Shown here: positions 32,267 to 39,007 of the stretch, piece by piece | Position numbering within the stretch: the stretch's first letter is position 1 | Layout of the letters: each line of letters starts with the position of its first letter | NCBI GenBank assembly: GCA_019454145.1 | Contig: CP075366.1 | Location: forward strand, 599,564-663,563 | DNA length: 64,000 nt | Direction: 5' to 3' | From: Fimbriimonadaceae bacterium | GTDB lineage: Bacteria; Armatimonadota; Fimbriimonadia; Fimbriimonadales; Fimbriimonadaceae | The notes under the pieces: generated by a model | The model's database searches: none | Seen by the model: only the letters and a program-made list of their open reading frames with translations | What the model was told of the DNA's origin: nothing | Made by a program: the position numbers and the translations under genes

Positions 32267-32371
32267 CTGGTTATCTATCTCACTTGTCGCATGGTGAGCA
32301 ATCTTTCTTATGCTCGTTTAAACCAAGTACCTACAAACCGGTATTTTTATCCTGCTCATCGCCCGATGCTG

Positions 32372-32377
32372 TATTCT
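32372..32377 (+). promoter_or_regulatory. -10-like hexamer before the VOC gene
   Basis: TATTCT ends six bases (TTTTCT) before the ATG at 32384, the leaderless spacing. Confidence 0.4.
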
Positions 32378-32383
32378 TTTTCT

Positions 32384-32740
32384 ATGGCGATTACTTACAG
32401 CGAAATGGTTCACTTTGTTCCCAATCCAACTGAAACAGCAAACCTCATGATATCAGCGTTTGGTTGGGAGATTATTGAGACATTTCAAGACTCGTGGGTT
32501 TTACTGAAAACGCCAGGTGACGGGAAAATTGGATATATGCAGCACAATGGCGAAGATGGTCAGCCGTGGCCGCATGCAATGGCGGCATTCCATAGCGACC
32601 AGATTGAAGCCGATATTGCTCAGTTAAAATCTACGGGTTTAGATGTTTCCGAAGTAAAGAAATCTGCCGATATGTGGCATGCAATGTACGTTGACCCGCA
32701 CGGAAACAAATTCATGATTTGGCAAGAGCCACAGAAATAG
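32384..32740 (+). CDS. VOC (glyoxalase/bleomycin-resistance) family protein
   Basis: A 118-residue cytoplasmic protein of the vicinal-oxygen-chelate fold. Seen: the two beta-alpha-beta-beta-beta repeats, opening with MAITYSEMVHFVPNPTETANLMISAFGWEI, and the closing YVDPHGNKFMIWQE motif (metal-ligand Glu near the end). Metal ligands fit a His at HFVP and Glu in WQE, but whether it is an enzyme, a resistance protein or a binding protein is open. The ATG at 32384 is chosen; an upstream frame from 32240 would extend 48 codons of non-domain sequence. It ends at the terminator before rplT. Confidence 0.85.
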   Translation: MAITYSEMVHFVPNPTETANLMISAFGWEIIETFQDSWVLLKTPGDGKIGYMQHNGEDGQPWPHAMAAFHSDQIEADIAQLKSTGLDVSEVKKSADMWHAMYVDPHGNKFMIWQEPQK

Positions 32741-32753
32741 GATTCAAAAAGCA

Positions 32754-32786
32754 AAAAGCCGTCTCCGATTTCCGGAGACGGCTTTT
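32754..32786. terminator. Bidirectional intrinsic terminator between VOC gene and rplT
   Basis: A 14-bp perfect stem (AAAAGCCGTCTCCG with its complement, five-base loop) has A-run and T-run at its ends, so it works in both directions. Confidence 0.9.
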
Positions 32787-32797
32787 CTTTCGTTAAC

Positions 32798-33145
32798 TTA
32801 GTTAGTTGCGGCTTTGACCAAAGCAGAAAATGCTTTTGGATCAGCAATTGCTAGTTCGCTCAACATCTTTCGGTTGACGTCCATGCCTTTGCTGCTCATT
32901 CCGTGAATAAGTTCGCCGTATCGAACGCCTTCAGCTCGGCACGCGGCTGAGATTCGAGCAATCCAGAGTCGTCGGAAATCGCGCTTCTTTGCACGTCGGT
33001 CTCTGAAAGCGTACTGACCGCTCTTCATCACCTGTTCGTGCGCGTTCTTAAATACGTTCTTCTTACGACCATAGTAACCCTTAGCCTTGCTAATGAGCTT
33101 CTTGTGCCGCTTGTGGCGCATAAGGCCACGTTTGATTCTTGCCAT
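32798..33145 (-). CDS. rplT: Ribosomal protein bL20
   Basis: A 115-residue 50S protein needed early in large-subunit assembly, and often an autoregulator of its own operon. Seen: N-terminal ARIKRGLMRHKRHKKLISKAKGYYGRKKNVF, then RAKKRDFRRLWIARISAACRAEGVRYGELIHGM, matching bL20 end to end. A GAGGAAAA site precedes the ATG. It is the last gene of infC-rpmI-rplT, with a 95-base spacer after rpmI, which is unusual in this dense region and could hold a regulatory RNA structure. Confidence 0.98.
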   Translation of the reverse strand: MARIKRGLMRHKRHKKLISKAKGYYGRKKNVFKNAHEQVMKSGQYAFRDRRAKKRDFRRLWIARISAACRAEGVRYGELIHGMSSKGMDVNRKMLSELAIADPKAFSALVKAATN

Positions 33146-33240
33146 TTATTATTTTCCTCGTTTCGTTTTTTTGTTTTTGTTCAACCGATTCCCAGCCGAT
33201 GTGGCGGTGACGGTAGAGGTCGTGGTCAGCAAATCTGAAC

Positions 33241-33438
33241 TTACTTCAGGGCGAGCAGGCGCTTGACGCGCGGCAACTCGGTTTTGCTGAGCTGTTGAGC
33301 TTGATCCAAGCGGCGCTTTTGGCTACCGCTCTTGTGGAAGAACATGTGGTTATTGCCGGAACTTCGGCGCATGATCTTCCCAGATCCAGAGATTTTAAAC
33401 CTCTTCGTTGCTGTTTTGTGTGTCTTCAGCTTTGGCAT
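33241..33438 (-). CDS. rpmI: Ribosomal protein bL35
   Basis: A 65-residue 50S protein. Seen: MPKLKTHKTATKRFKISGSGKIMRRSSGNNHMFFHKSGSQKRRL, the full family pattern. The gene begins 44 bases before the infC stop, in another frame. This overlap is longer than the usual few bases; the start is not negotiable because MPKLKTHKTA is the conserved N-terminus, so the overlap is genuine and the IF-3 tail is the part that has been extended. Confidence 0.97.
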   Translation of the reverse strand: MPKLKTHKTATKRFKISGSGKIMRRSSGNNHMFFHKSGSQKRRLDQAQQLSKTELPRVKRLLALK

Positions 33439-34000
33439 TTTTCTTTTGGCTCCCGCCAGATGCTGGTTTTGGATTGATCACCATCACCATTTCCCGTCCG
33501 TTCAGAATAGGTTCCTTTTCAGGTTTTCCGTGCTCTTCTAGTTCCTTAGCGATCCAAAGAAGTTTTTCCTTTCCTCGATCTGGATAAGCAAGCTCTCTGA
33601 ACTTGAATCTACAGACAACTCGAACTTTGTCGCCATGTGCGAGGAAGTCCGTAGCCTTTCTCGTGGCAGTTCGCATATCGTTCTCTGCGATATTCGGGCT
33701 TATCTTTATACCCTTTACTTCTTGGGGCTTCTTCTTTTGGTCCTTTTTCTGCTTATCTTGCTCGTATTTGTACTTACCGTGATCAACAATTTTCGCGACC
33801 GGAGGTTCAGCGTTCGGCGCAACCAGCACGAGGTCAAGACCTACGTCTTCTGCCATTTTTAGGGCATCGCGGGATGAAATCACCCCTACGGCAGTTCCAT
33901 CAGCTCCAATTACACGTAATTGATCATATTTCAGGAGCCGCTTATTAATATTTGGCCCTGGATCACGTCGCGGACGACCGCGGAATCCCTTTTTCTTAAT
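33395..34000 (-). CDS. infC: Translation initiation factor IF-3 with an ATT start
   Basis: A 201-residue factor that binds the 30S subunit and checks the start codon. Conventional start codons give only a GTG at 33883, which lacks the N-terminal domain. Reading upstream in frame gives KKKGFRGRPRRDPGPNINKR then LLKYDQLRVIGADGTAVGV, exactly the missing domain, opened by ATT at 34000 with GAGGTG seven bases before it. ATT/AUU starts are the known autoregulatory feature of infC, since IF-3 rejects non-canonical codons. Later motifs VRVVCRFKFRELAYPDRGKEKLL and KPEKEPILNGREMVMVINPK are standard. The C-terminal tail is Lys/Asn-rich and overlaps rpmI. Confidence 0.96.
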   Translation of the reverse strand: MKKKGFRGRPRRDPGPNINKRLLKYDQLRVIGADGTAVGVISSRDALKMAEDVGLDLVLVAPNAEPPVAKIVDHGKYKYEQDKQKKDQKKKPQEVKGIKISPNIAENDMRTATRKATDFLAHGDKVRVVCRFKFRELAYPDRGKEKLLWIAKELEEHGKPEKEPILNGREMVMVINPKPASGGSQKKNAKAEDTQNSNEEV

Positions 34001-34007
34001 GGCTTCG

Positions 34008-34013
34008 CACCTC
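34008..34013 (-). promoter_or_regulatory. Shine-Dalgarno of infC, fixing the ATT start
   Basis: GAGGTG lies seven bases before the ATT at 34000 and has no ATG, GTG or TTG in frame at that distance, so it decides the unusual start. Confidence 0.85.
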
Positions 34014-34050
34014 AGAGCGCACTGTTAAAAATGTCATGTGTTTCATTCTC

Positions 34051-34080
34051 AGTATATCTTCGGTTCATCCAGACTGTCAA
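34051..34080 (-). promoter_or_regulatory. Promoter of infC-rpmI-rplT
   Basis: TTGACA (34075-34080) and TATACT (34051-34056) on the minus strand, separated by 18 bases, give a start near 34044 and a leader of about 44 bases before the ATT. The rest of 34001-34160 holds nothing else I can support. Confidence 0.75.
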
Positions 34081-34160
34081 ACAAGGGCGCATGTTCCCTA
34101 TTGTTGGCATCCCCACTCCCCCATTCCGGCCCTACCCGTGGGTATCCTCCGACTTAACTT

Positions 34161-36332
34161 ATGCTTGAGAATTGCCGCCGCGTCTGCGTCATTGGAGCCG
34201 GGACGATGGGTTCTGGGATTGCCGCCCACCTTGCGAACCTCGGGTTTGATGTCACTCTTCTCGAACAAACCCGCGAAATGGCAGAAGAAAAGCTGGCGCA
34301 AGCCGCTTCGCTAAGACCACCACACTTTTATCTTTCCGGCACAAGCAAAACTATACGAACGGGTTCAATTGCTGATGACTTAGATGCTGTCGAGCAAGCC
34401 GACTGGGTTTGCGAAGCGATTATCGAAAAACTCGACGCCAAACAAGCATTATTTGAAACACTAGATCCGCTGATCCGCAAAGACGCGCTGATCTCCACCA
34501 ATACCAGTGGACTGCAGATTTCTCTTCTCACTGAAGGTCGATCCGACGAGTTTCGCCGAAAGTTCCTTGGCACTCACTTCTTCAACCCACCTCGCTACCT
34601 AAAGCTTTTAGAACTGATTCCAACAAGTGAAACCGATCCGGCAGTAGTGGAAGCGACGACAAAGTTCTTCCACGATAAAGCGGCCCGCCGCGTGGTTGTG
34701 GTCAAAGATACACCTGGCTTCATTGCTAACCGGTACGGAATGTGGAGCATGTTCCACGCGATCCACGTTGCAGAAAAACTACGACTGAGCATCGAGCAAG
34801 TTGACGCCATAACCGGGCCGTTCCTTGGTCGCCCCAAAAGCGGCAGTTTCCGCTTGAACGATCTGGTGGGTCTTGACATCATGCAAGACATTGCTCAAAA
34901 CCTCATCGAACGATGCCCGCACGATCCCGGCACCAAACAACTTGAAACCCCGAAATCCATGGAATACCTGATGGAAAAGGGCTGGATTGGCAATAAAACC
35001 CGCCAAGGGTATTACAAAAAAGAAGGCAACCAGTTTGTGGCCTTTGACCTCGAACGCCACACATACAACGAAGTCCAAGACCCAGAATTAACAACCTTAA
35101 AAGAGCTTGAGCGGCTTCCGCTGGGCGAACGGCTCAAAGCGGCACTACAAGATCGGAGCGAAGTCGGTGAATTCTTGCGCTTGTATCTAAAGCCAGCCCT
35201 TCAATACGCAGTCAGCATCAAAGAAGAAGTTTCGCACAACGTACGGGATTTCGACCGTGTCATGCAGTGGGGATTCGGCTGGCAAGAAGGCCCGTTCGCC
35301 ATCATCGACGCTATCGGGGCTGAGAACCTTGATCTGGATACAAAACCGTTCTACCAAGCCGGCCAAATCCAAGACAACGTTGGAACCTACTTCACTCCGA
35401 AGCCAGAGCCAGAATTTTCGGTCATCACCGATTATCCGATTGTTGACCAGCAACCAGGTTTCAATGTTCGCGATATGGGCGATGGTGTGGAAGCGATTGC
35501 CATCACAAACAAAATGGGCGTAATCGACCCGACTCTTGTTAGAAGTTTGCTCGCCTACTTAGAATCCGGCAAGTTGGGCCGCATAGTTTTGACAAGCGAA
35601 GCCAAGGTCTTTTCCGCTGGGTTTGACCTCAAATTCTTCAATTCTGCCGTCGAAGCAGAACAGTTTGATGAAATTGAATCTGCAATCGCCGATTTCCAAA
35701 AGCTCAACACAATGATTGGCAGTATTCCCAGCGTTGCCGCCGTTTGGGGATTCTGCATCGGCGGTGGATTTGAACTCGCCGCTGGTTGCTCCCTCATTGC
35801 CGCTCATCCCGAAACTCAAATTGGGCTTCCTGAGGCGTTAGTTGGGCTTGTTCCTGGCGGAGCTGGAATTGGCGTGATGCGTTTGCGGATGCAGTCAAAT
35901 GGAACCAAGGGAATTGTCGAAGCCGCCAAACTCATCGCAACTGGCGGACTCAGCGCAAATGCAGACGATGCTCGCAAGATGGGATTCCTTCGAGACGAAG
36001 ACATCACCGTTTATCACCCTGACCGATTGCTCACCGAAGCCAAAAAGCTCGCCCTTGCCGCAAATGCCCTTGTCCGTCCAGCATGGCAAGAAGTAGGTGG
36101 CCCGATCAAAGGAATGATTGATCAAATGCAAAAGGAACTAATTACTGGCGGTTCGTTCAGCGAATACGACGCGCAGATCAACGACAAAGTCAAAAACGTT
36201 CTTACAGGTGCGACTTCCTTTAACGATGCGGTTGAGAGAGAACGCCACGCCTTTGTCGAACTCTGCAAAGAGGGCCGTTCACACGCACGCATGAAGCACA
36301 TGGTTGATACCGGGAAACCGCTCCGGAACTAG
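34161..36332 (+). CDS. Fused 3-hydroxyacyl-CoA dehydrogenase/enoyl-CoA hydratase
   Basis: A 723-residue beta-oxidation enzyme with the dehydrogenase first and hydratase last, the reverse of E. coli FadB. Seen: NAD-binding VIGAGTMGSGIAAHLANLGFDVTLLEQ, dehydrogenase catalytic His region GTHFFNPPRYLKLLELIPT and VVVVKDTPGFIANRYG, then from about residue 430 the crotonase fold with SAGFDLKFFN, VAAVWGFCIGGGFELAAGCSLIAA and IGLPEALVGLVPGGAG. It starts an operon with etfB and etfA, six bases before etfB. The order is known in many bacterial two-domain enzymes. Catalyses hydration of enoyl-CoA then oxidation to 3-ketoacyl-CoA. Confidence 0.94.
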   Translation: MLENCRRVCVIGAGTMGSGIAAHLANLGFDVTLLEQTREMAEEKLAQAASLRPPHFYLSGTSKTIRTGSIADDLDAVEQADWVCEAIIEKLDAKQALFETLDPLIRKDALISTNTSGLQISLLTEGRSDEFRRKFLGTHFFNPPRYLKLLELIPTSETDPAVVEATTKFFHDKAARRVVVVKDTPGFIANRYGMWSMFHAIHVAEKLRLSIEQVDAITGPFLGRPKSGSFRLNDLVGLDIMQDIAQNLIERCPHDPGTKQLETPKSMEYLMEKGWIGNKTRQGYYKKEGNQFVAFDLERHTYNEVQDPELTTLKELERLPLGERLKAALQDRSEVGEFLRLYLKPALQYAVSIKEEVSHNVRDFDRVMQWGFGWQEGPFAIIDAIGAENLDLDTKPFYQAGQIQDNVGTYFTPKPEPEFSVITDYPIVDQQPGFNVRDMGDGVEAIAITNKMGVIDPTLVRSLLAYLESGKLGRIVLTSEAKVFSAGFDLKFFNSAVEAEQFDEIESAIADFQKLNTMIGSIPSVAAVWGFCIGGGFELAAGCSLIAAHPETQIGLPEALVGLVPGGAGIGVMRLRMQSNGTKGIVEAAKLIATGGLSANADDARKMGFLRDEDITVYHPDRLLTEAKKLALAANALVRPAWQEVGGPIKGMIDQMQKELITGGSFSEYDAQINDKVKNVLTGATSFNDAVERERHAFVELCKEGRSHARMKHMVDTGKPLRN

Positions 36333-36337
36333 AGAAT

Positions 36338-37078
36338 ATGAAAATTCTTGTTCCAATCAAGCGGGTAATTGACCCATACGCAAAGGTGAAGCCGCTCGCC
36401 GACGGCACTGGTCTCGACCTTGGCAACGTCAAGTTCGACATCAACCCATTTGATGAAATCGCGGTGGAAGAAGCTGTCCGTCAAAAGGAAAAGAACTCCG
36501 AGATTCAAATCATTGCCGTTTCAATTGGCGGAGCAGAAGTAGAAGAACAACTTCGCAAAGCTCTCGCTATGGGCGCAGATGAAGCCATTCATGTTGAAAC
36601 CACCGACCAACTCGACCCAAGCATTGTCGCTAAAGAACTTCAAGCGGTTACCGAAGAAATTCAGCCGGACATCATTTTAATGGGCAAACAAGCCACCGAT
36701 AACGACAACAACCAGACGGGGCAAATCTTAGCCGCGCGATTAGGCTGGCCTCAAGCCACCTTTGCCAGCCACGTTGAACTGGGTGACAAATCCGCCACCG
36801 TCACCCGAGAAACCGACACGGGCGAAGAAACCATTCTGCTTCCCTACCCTTGCCTGATCACAACTGATTTGCGACTCAATGAACCGAGGTTCATCCCATT
36901 GCCCGGGATTATCAAAGCGCGGAGCAAACCCCTTCACAAGCGCGAACGGCAAACTACCGATACACCAAGAGTTGCCGTGCTCGACTATGTCGCCCCAGCA
37001 GGACGATCCGGCGGAAAGAAAGTCGGCAGCGTTGATGAACTGATCACTGAATTGAAAGCGAAAGGAGTTGTTTCGTGA
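36338..37078 (+). CDS. etfB: Electron transfer flavoprotein, beta subunit
   Basis: A 246-residue cytoplasmic subunit binding AMP and shuttling electrons from acyl-CoA dehydrogenases. Seen: MKILVPIKRVIDPYAKVKPL, NPFDEIAVEEAVRQKEKN, ALAMGADEAIHVET, DIILMGKQATDNDNNQTGQILAARLGWPQATFAS and the SGG-type KARSKPLHKRERQT ending. It overlaps etfA as GTGA. Lies after the fused beta-oxidation enzyme and presumably accepts electrons from the acyl-CoA dehydrogenase at 31083. Confidence 0.96.
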   Translation: MKILVPIKRVIDPYAKVKPLADGTGLDLGNVKFDINPFDEIAVEEAVRQKEKNSEIQIIAVSIGGAEVEEQLRKALAMGADEAIHVETTDQLDPSIVAKELQAVTEEIQPDIILMGKQATDNDNNQTGQILAARLGWPQATFASHVELGDKSATVTRETDTGEETILLPYPCLITTDLRLNEPRFIPLPGIIKARSKPLHKRERQTTDTPRVAVLDYVAPAGRSGGKKVGSVDELITELKAKGVVS

Positions 37079-37965
37079 GTAGAACTTTGCTGATTGCATT
37101 TGATGCTGGCGACGCTTTAAATGGGGCGGCTTTCTGCCAGCAAACTGGAGCGTACGATGTGATCCAGGTCATGGGCGAGCCTAAACTGGACTTAGGAGCA
37201 GAAACGGTAACCACTTGGAACCTGCCAAGCCAACCACCTGCCGAATATCTGGCAAACGCGCTTAAAGATGTTTGCGCTAACTACACCCGAATCGTCGCGG
37301 TTTCGAGTATGCAAGCCAAAGATGGCCTTGCCCGGCTAGCTGGGTTACTTGATTGGCCCATGATAACGGATGTCATCGAACTTTTAGGCGAAACCAAGTT
37401 TAAGCGACCGATTCTCGCTGGCTCGGTCATCACAACTGTCGAATTGAACGCGTCAACTTGTCTGCTAACCTTCCGACCCGCTGGCTTTGGTCAGCCAACC
37501 ATCGGCGGAAACAGCAAACACGAATCTATAAAGCCAACTTTCACTGGCGTGACCAAACGAGTTTCCGCAACCGTCCGCGAAGGCGGACGACCCGACCTCA
37601 GTTCGGCGAAAGTCGTTGTCAGCGGCGGACGACCTCTCAAAGATGCAGAAACCTTTGAAAAAGTCATCGGCGGATTAGCCGATGCCCTTGGTGGTGCGGT
37701 TGGGGCCACTCGTGCCGCCGTGGATAGCGGAATCGCCGCAAACGAATTGCAAGTGGGGCAAACCGGAAAGATCGTTGCTCCCGACCTCTACATCGCAGCG
37801 GGTATCAGTGGTTCAACTCAGCACATGGCAGGGATCAAAGATTCCAAAGTGATTGTTGCAATTAACACCGACGGTGACGCACCAATATTCGATGCCGCAG
37901 ATTTTGGGCTAGTGATGGATCTGTACGAAGCAGTTCCCGAACTCACGGAGAAGCTCAAGAAGTAG
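37075..37965 (+). CDS. etfA: Electron transfer flavoprotein, alpha subunit
   Basis: A 296-residue FAD-binding subunit partnering EtfB. Seen: N-terminal domain with AKDGLARLAGLLDWPMITDV, FAD-binding C-terminal GGRPLKDAETFEKVIGGLADALGGAVGATRAAVDSG and the signature PDLYIAAGISGSTQHMAGIKDSKVIVAINTDGDAPIF. GTG at 37075 overlaps the etfB stop. Its last 11 bases overlap the convergent serine hydrolase gene. Electrons next go to ETF-quinone oxidoreductase, not in the window. Confidence 0.96.
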   Translation: MSRTLLIAFDAGDALNGAAFCQQTGAYDVIQVMGEPKLDLGAETVTTWNLPSQPPAEYLANALKDVCANYTRIVAVSSMQAKDGLARLAGLLDWPMITDVIELLGETKFKRPILAGSVITTVELNASTCLLTFRPAGFGQPTIGGNSKHESIKPTFTGVTKRVSATVREGGRPDLSSAKVVVSGGRPLKDAETFEKVIGGLADALGGAVGATRAAVDSGIAANELQVGQTGKIVAPDLYIAAGISGSTQHMAGIKDSKVIVAINTDGDAPIFDAADFGLVMDLYEAVPELTEKLKK

Positions 37966-39007
37966 CCGCTTCAAACGCAAGATCAAAAAACTTCGGCCGG
38001 ATAGCGGTGATCTGCATATCTGCATCTTTGGGATGCACACGGTTGGTGAGCAAAGCGGCATACACCTTGCGATCCGGATCAACCCAAACGCACGTCCCCG
38101 TGTAGCCAGTGTGACCGTAACTTTTCGGCCCAAACTTCGTCCCTGCCGATGATCCCGTTGGCGATTTGGTATCGAATCCAAGTGCCCTAGTTTCAGTGCC
38201 TTGATTTTTAATGAACTGCGGAAGTAATCCACCAAAAATCTCATGATTTGCTGCAAGAGCTTGCAGATACTTTGCGACTCCACCAATCGGCGCAAATAAC
38301 CCCGCGTTTCCGCTCAATCCGCCCAATACGTAAGCAATCGGATCATGCACTGAACCCTGTATATATTCGCCTATGCTCCACTCTTCCCCGCGCTCTTTGG
38401 CAAGATTCCTCCGCCAGGCTGGAGTTTCTTCAGTCGGCGCGCATTTTGGAATCAAATGCGGTGGCGGACAGTACATCGCATCAATTCCTAGCGGCTCATG
38501 AACTTTTGAACCGACGTACGCCCCTAAGTTCATTCCCGATGTACGTTCGATAATTGTCATCAAATTAATGAATCCCAGGCATGAATAAACTGTCTTCTCT
38601 CCCGGCTTAGCGGTGGGCGTCGAGGTGAGAATCCGCATCCTCGCTTCGCTTGAATCCTTAACCGAAGTCAGCGTATCGTATGCCTTTAGCCCGCAGTCAT
38701 GGAGCAGCAAATTCCTAATTGTCGCGCCTTTGAGTTTGGATTCCGGCAAAATCTTTGTGACTAGATCATCCAGTTCAAATAGGCCATCTCGAACGGCGCA
38801 GATTGCCCCCATGGTGGTTGACATCACCTTAGTCACACTGGCTAAATCCCACCTAGTTTCTTCGCTCACTTTAGGCGAGCCCTTAACTACAGATTGACTG
38901 CCGACCATGCCTATGACATAGCCCGATTCGTTGCCGTAGCAGTAAGCTGCTCCTGGGAAAGCTCCCCTAGCTATCGAATCGTTCAGCAAGTCATCAATCT
39001 GTTTCAT
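37955..39007 (-). CDS. Beta-lactamase-fold serine hydrolase
   Basis: A 350-residue enzyme of the class C beta-lactamase/penicillin-binding family. Seen: nucleophile motif SVTK in RWDLASVTKVMSTTMG, the YSC triad position (YSCLGF, where most relatives have YSN or YSD), and HTG in KSYGHTGYTGTCVWVDP. No signal peptide is evident. It overlaps the GH20 hexosaminidase as ATGA, a pairing that suggests cell-wall sugar-peptide turnover: many relatives are esterases or D,D-peptidases. Whether it has D,D-peptidase, esterase or amidase activity cannot be seen. The Cys in place of the usual Asn or Asp is worth noting. Confidence 0.88.
   Translation of the reverse strand: MKQIDDLLNDSIARGAFPGAAYCYGNESGYVIGMVGSQSVVKGSPKVSEETRWDLASVTKVMSTTMGAICAVRDGLFELDDLVTKILPESKLKGATIRNLLLHDCGLKAYDTLTSVKDSSEARMRILTSTPTAKPGEKTVYSCLGFINLMTIIERTSGMNLGAYVGSKVHEPLGIDAMYCPPPHLIPKCAPTEETPAWRRNLAKERGEEWSIGEYIQGSVHDPIAYVLGGLSGNAGLFAPIGGVAKYLQALAANHEIFGGLLPQFIKNQGTETRALGFDTKSPTGSSAGTKFGPKSYGHTGYTGTCVWVDPDRKVYAALLTNRVHPKDADMQITAIRPKFFDLAFEAATS

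Noticed and set aside
32337-32350. Identical 14-base sequence at 32337-32350 and 48448-48461
   Set aside because: Repeats of this length are expected several times by chance in 64 kb; no shared context supports an operator.
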